A stretch of 64,000 nucleotides of DNA from Cladorrhinum sp. PSN259 (Eukaryota; Ascomycota; Sordariomycetes; Sordariales; Podosporaceae), in the NCBI GenBank assembly GCA_033725935.1, contig MU867103.1, positions 186,001-250,000 of the forward strand. The letters are read 5' to 3'. A model generated the notes under the pieces. The model did no database searches. It was given only the letters and a program-made list of their open reading frames with translations, and was not told the DNA's origin. This document shows positions 45,851-58,181 of this stretch, piece by piece. How positions within the stretch are numbered: the stretch's first letter is position 1; each line of letters begins with the position of its first letter. The position numbers and the translations under genes are program-made.

Positions 45851-47572
45851 CTAAGCAGTCCCATCGCACCTCTCCTCCATCTCCTTCAACTTCTTGTGAA
45901 TCTTCTCGCTCCCATTGACTTCCCTCTCCTCAACCATTCTGTAGTATTCCCTCCCAAGAACTTTACATATCCCCCAGATCCTCCTCCTGTTAAATATCCC
46001 CATCAACGCTCCCTTCTTGCCTTCGGGTCCCAACACAACCTTGTTCAGCTCGCACAAGACTGCCTTCCAATCTTTTTCCCGGTGCATCAGCTCCTTGTCA
46101 GACAGAATCGGGAAAACCTCATCAAACCAAGGCATGCTGATTTTCCTAAGACGATGCCGCCAAAATTTGTTGTTTCCCCTCAAATGACAATGAATGTGCC
46201 ACGAAGCAGAGGCCAGATTCAAAAGACTCGAGTCACCCAGCAGATAGCTTATTCTATAGATGAGGTCCCAGGGCAGTTGGCTGAACGGATCATGCTGGAC
46301 TTTTTCCGATAAATCATTCTCGACAAACTTCCGAGGTTCAGCGGTTTCAATCGTGCTTCTTAGCAACGCAAGCACGACAGGCTGATCACGGTTGATTCGA
46401 GGATGAGCGACCACATGCTCCATCCCTCTCGCCGACCTCCAGTATTGTTCCTGTCCGCTTTCAGCAGCTCCATACCCGATCATCAAGCCACTGCTGTTTC
46501 CTTCGACGAGGGCATACATGGCGAGATAAAGGGCATCTTTGTCAAACTTCCTGTTCTTGTATGGACTTGAGATCGAAGTGACGTGCTTGCAAAACAGCTC
46601 CAAGCAAGGCATGTGAACGGGGAAATGCACCCTCCGCCTTCTCTCATCATCATCATCGTCGTCTCCAGCATAATGCTTGTAGAGAGTGATCCAGTCCATG
46701 GGTAGACGTTTCCCCTTGGCTCGGGGGTAATTTGGATCTCTTCGACCACGAAGACCGGGCCAAACATCCGCAGTACCGTACTCGTTTGATCTGCCACGAC
46801 CTGAGAGGAAGCATCTTTACGACAAAGTCAGTTCAATCCACCTTTTCAAAAGGATGGAAGTAAAAAATAAAATAAAAACTTACTTGCTCGTATCCGTGCT
46901 CTCAGGATTATACCCCAAAACATACAACGCATTCTTCCACTTGGTATCCCTCGGTCTAATAACGTCCGGATCGTAGTTAGCCTCCTCCCTGTCTCCCCAA
47001 ATCCCGCCCCTGTCAGAAGACTCAGTCACGTAGCCCCCGAATCTTTCGTTGTCGTTCATATCCGATGCCGTGTCCGGGTAATCAGCATTGGCGCTACTCA
47101 TCAAGTCCGCCAGTTCCTGAGGATCCAAATCATAGTTCTCTTCTTGTCCCCCTCCCTCTTGCGTTTCTTGCTCCTCGGCGTCAGAAAGAAGTCCCTCCGT
47201 ATCAATCTGCATCTCCTCCGGACCCACATTATCGTCATCAGTGTCGGATAACTCAATCGGATCATGCTCGCTCCCCTCATCGCTGCTGCCATCGTCTGAA
47301 TCACTCCCCATCAAGCTATCTTCCTCGTCCGCCTCAAAGTCCTCATCATCCGAATCAAGACTGCTTTCCCCGTCAAAGTCCTCCTGCTGCTGCTGCTGCT
47401 GCTGCTCCTCCTCCTCCTCCTCCTCCTCTTCCTGCTCAGCATCATTCTGCTCCGCTTGTTGTCCGTTTTGTCCTCCGTCTTGTCTGACCGTGATATTTGG
47501 ACGATACCTCTTAAAGCTAATAGCTGTAAACGGTCCGCCGCAAATGGCGCAGTAAGTATCCCAGGAACCCAT
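45851..47572 (-). CDS. F-box protein with acidic and polyQ tracts
   Basis: Two exons, 47572-46884 and 46790-45851, encode 542 residues. The intron (93 nt) has a GTAAGT donor and CTGAC branch. The acceptor is the second AG (GGCAG); the first, 10 bases earlier, would shift the frame, while the chosen one yields SNEYGTADVWPGLRGRRDPNYPRAK in frame with the rest. The N-terminus MGSWDTYCAICGGPF is a signature of a large fungal F-box set. Then come poly-Glu and poly-Gln (complement of about 47389-47430) and a long acidic stretch. The F-box, DPFSQLPWDLIYRISYLL, lies near residue 390. Such proteins recruit substrates to SCF ubiquitin ligases; the target is unknown. The acidic/polyQ part is likely disordered. 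Confidence 0.8.
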
Positions 47573-48801
47573 AATTTTTTAATAGGGGGGTAGGGGGGGG
47601 GGGGGAGAAAACAAAAATGATAATTGTTTTGTTTCGGAAAGAACCTGGAAGTAAAGAAATGACAGCAGGCCAAAAAAAAAATAAAACAAAAAAGAAGAAA
47701 GTAAAGGAAAGAAGGGGAAAGTTGAAATGTGGGTTCAAGTTTTGCAATGGATGAAGGCAAGGCAGGTAGGTTCAGAGAGGTAATAAAAGGTTACAGGCAA
47801 GCCCCACCTCCGTTGTTGCCTGGTGTTAAGTGTTGGGGAAGTGGGAGGAGCTGATTGATGGGGTCTCCAGGCTCCCCTCCCCTGGCCCTCACACCCTAAA
47901 AAGGATAACAAAACCGGGCTCGGCTGGTATCGGTGCGGTGGTCCTTCTTGAAATGAATCCACAATAGACGTATAAAAGACTGTTAAGTAAGGAAAATGTT
48001 CGGTGTGTTCACTGCTAAGTTTGTTCTGAGCTCAGATGATTCTCTGCGTGTTTTAAATGTAATTTCGAGAGAGCGCGCTATGTGATGGAATTTGTGGCAG
48101 CCAGTGAAAATAAGCAGCAGCTACATACCATTCAAGCCTCGAAACGATGTTTGCTTGCTTGCTGCTGCGGGTTGCAGATGACTGCCTCCGCCTCGGCCCT
48201 CCAGCCCCTGTGCACATAAATGATTGGTTACGCAGATATGCACTGCCAAGTCCGCAGTTTTAATCTGTACTTTCTCATCGGACGGATGACACTCACTAAA
48301 TCACTTATGATGACACCGAAATTCGAAGCCATTCCCAATTCAATACTCATGATTATTAGACTATAACGCTAAGAATTTGGACAATACAACCTTGCTTGCT
48401 AATTGCTGAAGGGTATCATGAACAAAAACATCCCCCTGAAGAGAAAATTAAAAAATACGTTATTCTTGTCGTCCGAAGTAGACAAACTGAGAAGCAAAGA
48501 GCCCAAGAATACCCAAAGTATAATAAGTAGAAATGAAAAGACGCTATGCGAACAAAAAATGCTGTGCTATGAAAACTCTTGCCGGGTTTACCATTCCCCC
48601 ATCGCATCCACGAAGAGGTCCCCCCAAATACCAAATCCGCTGTGGTTGTAGAAGAGAACATAATAGAACATCGCCAAATAAATAAAAATTAATGAAGAGA
48701 GAAAACAAATAAACCTCCCTTTACCCTCTTATCCCCACGGAGAATGATAATCATGCCAAAATAACCAGCCACGTAGACGTCACATAATCATGTACTCATG
48801 T
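47573..48801. other. Intergenic, no gene
   Basis: F-box gene promoter and the 3' flank of the Sec7 gene. A G-rich run lies near 47586-47606. No coding frame supported. Confidence 0.55.
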
Positions 48802-51800
48802 TCATGCCTCAACCTTCATCATTTCTGACTCCACCGCTTTCCCTCCCGCCCCAATCTTAACCCTCTCATCCTCATCATCCTCCACTTCTTCCCCTCTCGC
48901 CGCCCTTCTAGCAGTCTCCCTCTCCTTATAAATCTCCGCCCTCCTAGCATCCGCCTTCTCCAAGTTCTCGAGATACGTCCTAAACTTGACAATCTCATGC
49001 AACAAGTATTCGCTCTTTCTCTCCCAGTTTGCCATCGCCCTGACAGCATTCGTGCTCCTCGGAGTAAAAGCGAGCAGCATCGGGCTCCTAAGCGCGTTGT
49101 GACTCTGCAGCTCCGCCTCGATCGATCGAACATAATCTTGCAGATACCCCAACTGGTTCTTCTCGCTGAGGTTTGAAGGCCGAGTGCTCTGTTGCGGCGG
49201 CGTCCAATCGGCAATGTGGATGCGGTCACCAGGTAGCTTTCCATGGCGAGGTAGAGTAGAGTTGACCATTCCGAGAGCGCTGGCGCCGAGTACTCCTGAC
49301 GACCCTGATCCCGGACGAACACCGCCAAAGTCAAAGGAAGAAGAGCGGATGCTGCGGCCGGAGTGCATCGAAGTCCTACTAAGGACCGGAGCAATGGGAT
49401 TACCAGCTGCGGCGCTTCCAGAACGGGAGTGGCCTCGTTGACTGCTACTGCCAGTAGGCGGCCGATTATTACTGAGGTTAACAGCACTTTCGTTGATGGC
49501 TGAGACGAGAGCAGTGTTGATAACAGCATCACTCCAACCATACTCAATGTTGGAGACGCCGCCCATCAATGGAACTGTGCTGAGTCTGGCGCTCCAGTAA
49601 TTGGCAGTGTTGACGAACTCCCTGCTGATCTCCGCTGTACCGACGTGGAAGAAATGGACTGCACCTGTGGGCAGATTCAGAATCCAGACATGTTTCCTGC
49701 TTGCACTGTAACCACTAGGAGGGAACTCGGTGGCGAGGGTTTGCCGCAGAGAAAATGTGCCCAGGTTGGTAGCAGTATCTTGCCAATTACCTCCTCCAAC
49801 GACGGCGCCCTTTGGAAGCATCCCACTAGGTCCCCTCCTGTTCTTGTTGCGCATGGACTTGTTTGGCGAGAACGAGAAAATGCTGAGTTGACCCTTCTGA
49901 ATGACGGCAAAGACCTCGGTCCAGTTGTGGTTTTTGGGCTTCTTGTTGTTCTCTCGGAAGTGTTTGTGGCTGACGATACCCTCCTTCACCCATGGTGGTC
50001 CAGCGAGCTCGAGGGACTCGTCATCCAACAGCTCGTCAGCTTGAAGCTCCTCACCCTCGGCGGCGTTATCTTCGCGGATGATGGCTTGACTCAACGCATT
50101 TGCGAAACCGATAGACTGTTGATAATCCCCACGCGGGTACGACGATGTCCCAAACGAATCCATGGACATGGAAGTGTGGGTTCTACCCAGCGATACCTTG
50201 CTCCACGTTGCGGATGAGTCGGTCGGACTCCAAACGGACGTCCCGTCGTCAAAACTCGTCCTACTAGACGAGAACCCGGTGCCAAACCCTCTTGGCCGAG
50301 AACGGCTCTTGGAGTTCCACCTCCCAGAATTAGCTTTGACAGTATCAGCAATCCTTCCTCGAGTAGATGCAACCCCCTCTGAGGGAGCCTTGCTAAGAAC
50401 ACTAGGCGACCGCTTTAGCATACCCATGACCGTCAGGCCGGCCTGCGTTTGTACCGGGCTGGCTTCAGCAACACCTCCGAAGAGGGGTAGACGATCGTCT
50501 CTAATGGACGAGTAGATTTCCTTGAGAACAATTTCAACCTGTGATTCCCATGCACGGAGAGGGCCGTCGAATGGGGCCTTGACAAGAGGGCCACAATTGT
50601 CCGAAACGTTGTCTAGGGCAGAGCCGGGACGTGGTGGTGGCTTAAAGGACTGGCGGAAAGTGCTGTATCTGTGATTAGGGGTGTGATCCTCAGACGGACG
50701 GTGTTCGTTGTTCTCCCATGGCCCCTTGCCAGGGAGAATGCTGGGCCGTTCAAACACTTCAGGGGCCGACTCCTGGAGGGCCTGCTTGATGGTTGTCATG
50801 GTATTCTTGACGAACTGTGGCTTGCTCATCCTGTGCTCAATATCGGCAATATGAAGATCCGTATTTAGGAGGATGATGGAGTAGCAAATCGTGTGAATGA
50901 TATCTGTTCTGTTAGCATGCATCCTCGTCCATTCAGCAGCAAGGGGGACATACCGGAACACTTGAAGCCATGGTTGGGATTGCAATCACACCACCGCTTG
51001 GCAAACGCGACCAGAATTCGGTCAACTTGCTGCGTCTCGGCTCTCAACAACAGCCGGTTGCAAACCCGCCGCAAAGCACCGACGATGTTCTGATTCTCGA
51101 AGTCAAAGAGATCCATGTAAGCGCGCAACACTCGTTGCCGCACAGGTCCCTCCTCACCCATGTAAGCTGCTGCTCTATCCTTGGCAATAAACTCTTCGCT
51201 TCCCTCGTATATCTTCTGGGCTTTTTGGCGGTCATCCTCGGTTGGGTCACCAACCACGAATTCCGGCTCATCGATTAGCTTTGATGAGGGGCACGTCGAC
51301 TGAGCCTTCGGACTCGGCTCCGCACTGTCAATCCTCACACTGGGAACATCTAGTGGCAAAGCAAGGACCTTGCTGTCCCTATGCGAGGGCATAAACTTGG
51401 AATCCTGCCGTATTGATAATCTCAGTTCGGTACCAGCCCTGTTAAGATTAGGCACGCTCTTGGACTTGGATACAGTTGGAGATGGTGATCTGTTCCTCTT
51501 CTCCTCGCTCCCTGGCTTGAGATTTCGGGTTTCAGAAGTTGGAGCCTTTCGAGAACGGACCGGACTGTCTTCGCTGTCACTGTTGTCGCGGAGGAACGAC
51601 TTGGGCGGCGAGGAAACATGTGCGCCTTGCGACTCGGGATCAACCTTTCGGATGACAGCGTTTGCGCTCGGTTCATAATCGGGGGAGAAACCACGCGCGC
51701 CTCCCTTTTCTTCGAAGCTCCTCCTCTGCGTAGGGGTTTTCGGGATCTCAACTGATAGATCAGGATATTCATCAATGGGAGTGTCAACGGGAGTTTGGGC

Positions 51801-53405
51801 AACGGATGTTCCAGGGGTCAAGTTTGGGCTTCCTGCCAGGTAAGGATCCATCGCCCGTCGCAAACTGGTAATAGGACTGGGCTCGGCCTTGCCTGACAAC
51901 CCCTCGACCCTGCTATCAATGGGAAGCTTGACCGTCGGAACCTGCGCCATGTTGGGCACCGGTGGAGGCTCGGTATCTGTAATCGAATGTTTCCTCCTCC
52001 GAAAGAATGAAGACGTCTTCTTTTGTAATGTATGTGTAGCGGATGAATGATGAGATTCACTAGATGGCGGTGCTGATGTTTTAGATTGTAATCCTGGTGA
52101 TGGTGCTATTAGTTGTGGCAGTCCGGGACTCGGAGCCAAAGAGGCCTTTGTTGAACTAAACATCCTCCTGAAGAAACCCTGCTTCTCCTTTGGTTGTGTG
52201 GTAACTGGTGACGGTAAGAGACCGGCCTCTTTTGACTTTTCATATCCAATATTCGGCGCGGGAGCGGCATCGAGGTCAGCAGCGGGAAGGGCAGGCGTGG
52301 CGCCTGTACTATACGGTTTTGGTTTTTGGCCAACAGTTGCGCTCCTTGAAGATCTGACACTCCGTCGACGCTCAACGCTGGGCCCTCTTGCTGATGCTTT
52401 TGGCGGCTCGGACTTGGGCTCGGGTTTTTGTAGAACTGGCATTGAGGGCACTGTCGTCAGTTTTCGAGGACCGGCGGGGATAGTAGGGGTGGGAGCGGCG
52501 TCATATCCGTCGTTGTTGTTGAAGAAGGAGTTTGAGAATTCAATGTGCCACGGACCTGGTGCTGGCCTTGGTGGCTCCACCGCATCGAAACTGGACGACC
52601 TTGCGAAACCTCTGGCCCAACGCTGACTCCCCAGAACCTGAGCATATCCTTGATCAATGCTCGTGGTGCTGCTGCTCTTGCTTCCCTTGCCGCCTCTCGA
52701 ATGAAGAACCCTCGGCGTGCCTGTTTCGCGCATGCTGTTTATCCGACCGAGATTGGACTGGTACCCTGAGCTGCTATTGCTGCGGCGTCCGCGAGACGAC
52801 ATGCCATCGCCGCCTTCGAGGTCGGAGCTGTATGAGTATCCATGGGTGGTGGGGCGGCCCTGTCTCGAATTGAACGTCATGGTCCTCGAGGTATCCTGGT
52901 CGAACGACGAAAAGAGGGGATCGTCGTACGCTGTCCGACCTCCACCTCCATATGGGGATGCACCGCCGAATTGGCCCATTGACTCGAGCGACAGCAGCAT
53001 GTTGGTGACGAGCGAGTCCCGCGTTGTCCGAACGGGCATGGACAGGTCGTGGGAGTCGCGAGGGTTGTTGTTTCGGCGGGGCTCTCGCGGAGGGGAGGGG
53101 TCCTCGTCTTGGGTCATTTCGTATGGGATATCGACGGGCGTGAGGCCCTCGAGAAAGGTCTCAATGTCAGCCGTGTCTCTCACTGTGCCCTCGGGCAACC
53201 TAAGCGCCCGGCCCCCAGAGGAGGCGTTCTTGTCCAACGGCGTAGGCGGCAACGGACTGCGTTCCCTCTTTATTCTCGGCGGTGACGGGCACGTGTCGAT
53301 GGTCAATTCGGGCTTCCTTCGCCGTGTACGGGGAATGTCGTAGTCGTGGGAATCCGAATCGGAGTCGTAGTGGTTGTGATTGTGATTGTGATTGTTAGAT
53401 TGCAT
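48802..53405 (-). CDS. ARF guanine nucleotide exchange factor, Sec7 plus PH
   Basis: Two exons, 53405-50954 and 50903-48802, joined across a 50-nt intron (GTATGT donor, GCTAAC branch), encode 1517 residues. The first about 700 are disordered, Ser/Pro-rich, starting with Asn-His and Asp-Ser repeats. The Sec7 domain spans about 725-870: IAKDRAAAYMGEEGPVRQ, the glutamic finger in LLLRAETQQVDRIL (Glu790), and after the junction DIIHTICYSIILLNTDLH. A PH domain follows near 1160-1310 (PPWVKEGIVSHKHF, NWTEVFAVIQKGQLSIF), then a coiled coil (VRSIEAELQSHNALRSP). The layout matches yeast Syt1/Yel1-type exchange factors for ARF/ARL GTPases at Golgi or plasma membrane. Which of these it is cannot be decided by eye. 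Confidence 0.9.
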
Positions 53406-54825
53406 GTTGTATTGATGGCTTGGGGGGTCGCCCGCGCTGGTCGGTCACCTCGGCCTGAAAAGAAGAAACAAAAACGGGTAGCACAAGCCTCAGCAATTTC
53501 AATTGACAGACCACACACTGTCGGGATGCGCTGGGCCGGCTCGTAACGTGTAAAGAGAGTGCGTCTGGTGGTGTGTCGTTCAGTGCATCCCCAGGATGCA
53601 TTTGGGGGGACCGTGCCACAGATTCGCTCAGGGATTACACAAATTATAGCGGGTCTCGGCAGACGTGGCAGGGGTGTTCAGGGGAGATTTGGTAGAGACC
53701 CTATCTTTTGGTTGTACTGCAAGGACGGGTCTGGAATAAGAAACGCTACGATGGTGCAATTGCTTTGATGAAGCTCTGTTTCTCTGGACAATTTTATTTG
53801 CTGGAGTCGCACTTGGAGAACAAATAGACGTGTTTGACCGCGTCTGCTGCAACCTGACAACGTTGAAGGCCAGCCGGACATGCGTTAGCGCACATCCCAC
53901 GTACAGTAGTGCGGCCATAGCGCCCTCCTGCAAGCCCCAGGAAAAGAAGCAAATGTGCCCCTTTTTTCCTGCGAGTCTGCAAATCTGCAAATCCGCGTTC
54001 TCCCTCTTTTCCCCCTCATTCATGCTTCCCGTTTGTGTGTATGTGTAACACGTAACATGGTAACATCGCAACATCCACCAATGCGGTCAGCACCTTGATC
54101 ATAATAATAACAACCAAAGGCGCGCCTCCTTTCCAGGTGCATGATTGGCTACCCCACACTTGTTGATCTTGTGCTTCGAAACACCGATCTCTCCTCTGGT
54201 GAGCTTGCTTGGCGGTTTGCTCCACCAGATCACCAAACCCGCAATCCTACATAGACTAACCCGTTCCCAATCCGCTGGGAAATTTTTACACGAGTCAGAA
54301 ACAGAATGAGCAAGATAAAACAGCCCTGGCTTGTTTCAAGGTGAAGCCACGTGTAACCGTAACCGATTTTCAAGGCGACGGACACGGGCATCCGGCGAGA
54401 CCCACACTCGGCCCGGCGGTCTTCATTCGGTGATGTTCCGGGCCGCCTCTTCTTTCACTGGTGGTGGTCCGAATTGGGGAGGTCCTGTGTGAATGTGAAT
54501 GCAGGAGGTGAGGTGTGAAGGTTTTTCCTGCAGCCCCCTACCAATGCAGATGGAGGCGTTATTGGGCGTTCTGTTTCACAGAGAAAATAAGGAAAATGGT
54601 AACTGAAGATATCTCAAGGAGTCGCGAACATGCACGTTAAGAATATCCGACTAGGCTTCCACCAAGGCAGATTGCAAGACGTTGGAAAATGAAGCTGATG
54701 ATGCATTATCACCGGTTGACGTGCAGATGATGGAAACCAACCACAGGCTGATCCGAGCCCGAGACTCGAATTGAAGCTGGGTTTGTTGGAATGCTTCACG
54801 ATGGAAAGAGCGATTTAGGGCGCAG
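53406..54825. other. Intergenic, no confident gene
   Basis: Promoter side of the Sec7 gene, with short frames only. A possible second exon of the small minus-strand candidate at 54839-55065 would fall around 54600-54790, but I cannot fix its acceptor. Confidence 0.45.
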
Positions 54826-54838
54826 CTATGCTCTCACC

Positions 54839-55065
54839 TGCAGATTGATGCCTACGCAGCCTAGTTGTGCAACATTCTCACCAATGACATGATCATCACA
54901 AATGAACGGCTGGTAGGCAGCAGATGCCCAAATCCATTCCAGAAAATAAAGATAATTATCTTTTATATCATCCCCATCCTCTTCGGCTTGACGCTCAGAA
55001 CAGTCTCCCAACTTGTCCCAAAGTAAATTGATCACCTCAACCAAAAGCATGATGGTCCCAGTCAT
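54839..55065 (-). CDS. Possible first exon of a small gene
   Basis: A 75-codon frame, MTGTIMLLVEVINLLWDKLG...GINLQ, is protein-like and ends at a perfect donor, CAG|GTGAGA, at 54838. No convincing downstream exon was found, though a frame rich in Pro and His follows. Its start is only 55 bases from the oppositely directed gene at 55121, unusually tight for two promoters. It may be a relic or a chance frame. Confidence 0.25.
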
Positions 55066-55120
55066 TGAACGTGGTAATTCATACTATTCTCCCAAGAAAC
55101 TGAAATCCAGGGGCTAATCA

Positions 55121-56771
55121 ATGACACCAGACCTCAGAGAGGTTCTCGTAGCAGCCACCAGCGGCAGATTCGCCGGCCTCTATCGAAGGTATCGTCTACT
55201 TCTAGAATATCTCGCGGCATCAACCCCGTCAGCCAACCCGGACGGAATTCCAACCAAGGAAGAGCTATCAGCACAATGGGGCAAGGCTCGATCCGACGAC
55301 ATGGTGAATGAAATCCTCGTCCTCGAAAGAGACACTCATTTCCTGGCAAACATGCTGGAAGCCAAGATGGGAACGGTGAGAACTCGCATCTAAACAGTCA
55401 GTTAGTGCATATCTTAAACTCAACTGACACACTCCAGACAACCATCAAATCAAGCCTACCGACACGCCCTTCCCCGATATCACCCAAGTTCTGCACGACA
55501 CAATTTACGCAAAGCCAATGCAGCCCGCGGACCCCAAAACCCCCGTTTGCTTCTTCAGACCTGGCATTGGCAATAATCTAAGGCTTAACCGCAGGGTCCA
55601 TGATTACATACGACACATCACCCTCCTCGAAGAACTCATGGAAGACTCCATGTCCCTTCGTAGGGGCACCATTGGTATCATGGGGAAAAAACCACTTGAT
55701 GATGATGATCCTCATGTGCTTGGGTGGCGTCTTGACGGCTCACTAGCTCCTGATGAGGAAGACGACCAAGGAGTTGAACAGCCCCCAATCGGTCCCTTGG
55801 GCGGCTTTGAAGAAGGCACGCCGCTTAAAGAATCTAGTCCTGAACACCACACAGGTACATCTCCCCAACCCAACCCGACGCCTAAACATCTTCACCTAAC
55901 ACAGTCGCAGGAATCATCAAACTCAAAGTCTTTTTTACCTTGGGCGAATATACCACATGCACCGGCTGGCTCCTGAACGGGGAAACAGTAATAACAGCAT
56001 CCTCAAACCTCTACCGCCCGGGCAAAGGGTTCGCTCGAACGGTTCACGCAATAACCCCGGATCGTTACGCTACCATCCAAGCAACGCACGCAACTGTCTA
56101 TTGGCACTGGTTTAAGTCTCTGGGTCTCTCAGACGGTGCAGCTGCCATCCGGCTAGATCAAGAGTACCTAAACGCCAAACCCCTCAACTTTAGTTTCCTC
56201 CAGTCGTGCGCAGCAACCGAGCTTCCCGTCACGATGCGAGGATTCATTGGCCAGACAGCCGTTCAGCAATACGATAAAGACAGGATGTACGAGGCAGAAA
56301 CAACCTTCATAACTGATCTTGAAGAGACGGAAGGGGTTGTAGTGCATGATATATCTACTGGGCCGGGTAAGAATCCAACACACTTTCATTTTGAACCCCA
56401 CACAGGAATTTTTTAAATATATATATATATTTTTTAAAAGATATGTAACAAAAGCTGACCGACTCAAACCAGCAACACCAGGTTCCCCTTTCATCAACGA
56501 AGGAGGCTGGGTAGTAGCCATGCACTACGGCCGTGAGAGAGTGTTTTGTGGCGGTGATTTTTCAGAGAGAGAAGAGAGAGTGGCAAAGACGTCCATTTGC
56601 GCAGTCCACTTTGACCGGTATCTGTGTAATCCCAAGGACCTCAAGAGTGTTTTGGATTTCATGCAGGGTCCTACATACATGGAGGTGGCGGGTATTGTGA
56701 CGAAGCCAATAAAATTGGTGGGCATGCCGGGGAGGGCTTGTAGGTTTGCGATTGAGTTGCTTTTGGGATGA
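55121..56771 (+). CDS. Trypsin/V8-fold protein lacking catalytic residues
   Basis: Proposed exons 55121-55375, 55455-55854, 55911-56366, 56473-56771 (469 residues). Exons 3-4 carry the chymotrypsin-fold signature of Glu-endopeptidase-like proteins: IIKLKVFFTLGEYTTCTGWL, ETVITASSNLY and GSPFINEGGWVVAMHYGRE. In active enzymes TAAHC supplies the catalytic His; here it is TASSN (247-251). GNSGSP supplies the catalytic Ser; here it is ATPGSP, with Pro373 at the Ser position. So it looks like a pseudoprotease. Exon 1-2 joining is awkward: the first AG after the CTGAC branch (55437) gives a frameshift and stop, while an AAG at 55454 keeps the frame. Intron 3 (106 nt) contains an AT-repeat. The N-terminal 200 residues are unrecognised. 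No signal peptide, so intracellular. Confidence 0.65.
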
Positions 56772-57176
56772 AGATGTGGAGGGGGGACCTATGGAAGGTC
56801 AAAGTTGATGAGAATATTTTAGTTCGTGATTCATGTACTGTATACACGTGTACACTCCTCAATATAAGCGCATGTAGGTTTGGGAGGAAGAATGGGATTA
56901 GGATATTTTCAACAATCATGGAGACTATCAAGTATAATCGAGCATAACCATGGATGCCCTCTGCCCTTTCTTCACATCACTCTCCTGGGCGAGGAGGCCA
57001 AGAAAGTGAAAACAAGACCAGAGGACGTCACCTACCCTACCACGTCCTCGCTTTTACGGACACGTATGTACTGTACAACGCCAAAGCGAGCCTTCTGCCC
57101 AAAAAAATAGAATTCGTTTCTCATCAGCAGCTTTGCTGCGGTACTTTCCCGCCCGCCCCCGCTCTCCACTTCAACA
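56772..57176. other. Convergent 3' flank
   Basis: No gene; both flanking genes end here. Confidence 0.55.
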
Positions 57177-58181
57177 TCACATAACAGCCTCCTCCACCTT
57201 CCCCCCAGCATTCTTTGCACCCCTCTTATCCCTCCCCTCCCCCAGCTCCATCATGATCCACTCGTAGACAGCCCACTGCACAGCATTAACCACGAAAGCC
57301 CGCAAACTGCACACCCCCAGTCCCCTAAAGAACGGCCTGATCCCCTCCTCCCTCCAAGTGATTTTCGTAACCTCCCACGCCCCTTTTACTTTTTTTGCTC
57401 CTCTTTCCCTTCCCTCACCGGCACTCTGCGGCCTCTGCCCCAGTAACCCTTCTCCTTCCCTTGCAGCAGTAGTAGTGTGAGCCCGAGACTCAAGAATCTG
57501 CCCCTGAACCCGAGTCTTGACGACATCCAAAGGGAAAATGCTGCCCCACGTTAGGATCCCCGCCAGTCCGCCGCACACCAACGCCCTGAGAGTCTCGGAA
57601 GCGTACCCTCCGGTAGGGAAATAGCGGGAAGTAAGTTCGTACCCCCAAAAGTAAAACCCGTAGCCCACCGAGTCTCTCAGGGCCGTCACGGTGCCGCCAA
57701 AGTAAAGGCCCTTGAAACCTTGCGACTTGACTATGCCTTTTGCGATTGCCCAACTTGACTGTGGGACCGAAGAGAGTTGAGCCCGGCACTTGATCAGTTC
57801 CGTCGGGGTGGACACAAAAAACGTTGCGAGACCTGCTACGCAGCCCGAGGCAAACGTATTTGTCAGGGATAATGGGGCCGCCGCCGTGCCATCTAAAGAA
57901 GGAAGGGCGGTGTCAGGTGAGAGGGAAGACAGGAAGGATTGTGTGCGGTTGTACGTGACGAAGAGTAAGGCGTTTAGGGCTCCATAGGTCAGGATTGGCG
58001 CTGCTGTGCCGAGGAGGAATTTTGAGGATTGTGATGGTGGCGCTGTGGTGGATAAAGAGGGTGCAGTAGTAGAAGAAGGTGATGAGGAAGCTTGGAGCCG
58101 GACTTTGAGCACGTCGAGGGGGTTCCCTATTATTATGGAGGCGGCGCCTGAGAGGTAGCCTGCCCAGAAGTCTGCCGACAT
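57177..58181 (-). CDS. Mitochondrial carrier (SLC25 family)
   Basis: A 334-residue intronless carrier of the inner mitochondrial membrane. Three repeats each show the PX[DE]XX[KR] signature: PLDVLK near 21-26, PTELIK near 126-131, and PLDVVK near 218-223, with GAASIIIGNPLD, GCVAGLATFFVSTPTE and GGLAGILTWGSIFPLD before them. Gly-rich FKGLYFGGTVTALRDSVGYG follows the second. PTELIKCRAQ in repeat two is typical of the carnitine/ornithine/basic amino acid branch (Crc1, Ort1, Ymc1), so an amino acid or acylcarnitine exchanger is likely; exact substrate unknown. The loop in repeat three is longer than usual, with Arg/Glu/Gly-rich sequence. It starts at the first Met (MSADFWAGYLSGAAS). Confidence 0.9.
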   Translation of the reverse strand: MSADFWAGYLSGAASIIIGNPLDVLKVRLQASSSPSSTTAPSLSTTAPPSQSSKFLLGTAAPILTYGALNALLFVTYNRTQSFLSSLSPDTALPSLDGTAAAPLSLTNTFASGCVAGLATFFVSTPTELIKCRAQLSSVPQSSWAIAKGIVKSQGFKGLYFGGTVTALRDSVGYGFYFWGYELTSRYFPTGGYASETLRALVCGGLAGILTWGSIFPLDVVKTRVQGQILESRAHTTTAAREGEGLLGQRPQSAGEGRERGAKKVKGAWEVTKITWREEGIRPFFRGLGVCSLRAFVVNAVQWAVYEWIMMELGEGRDKRGAKNAGGKVEEAVM

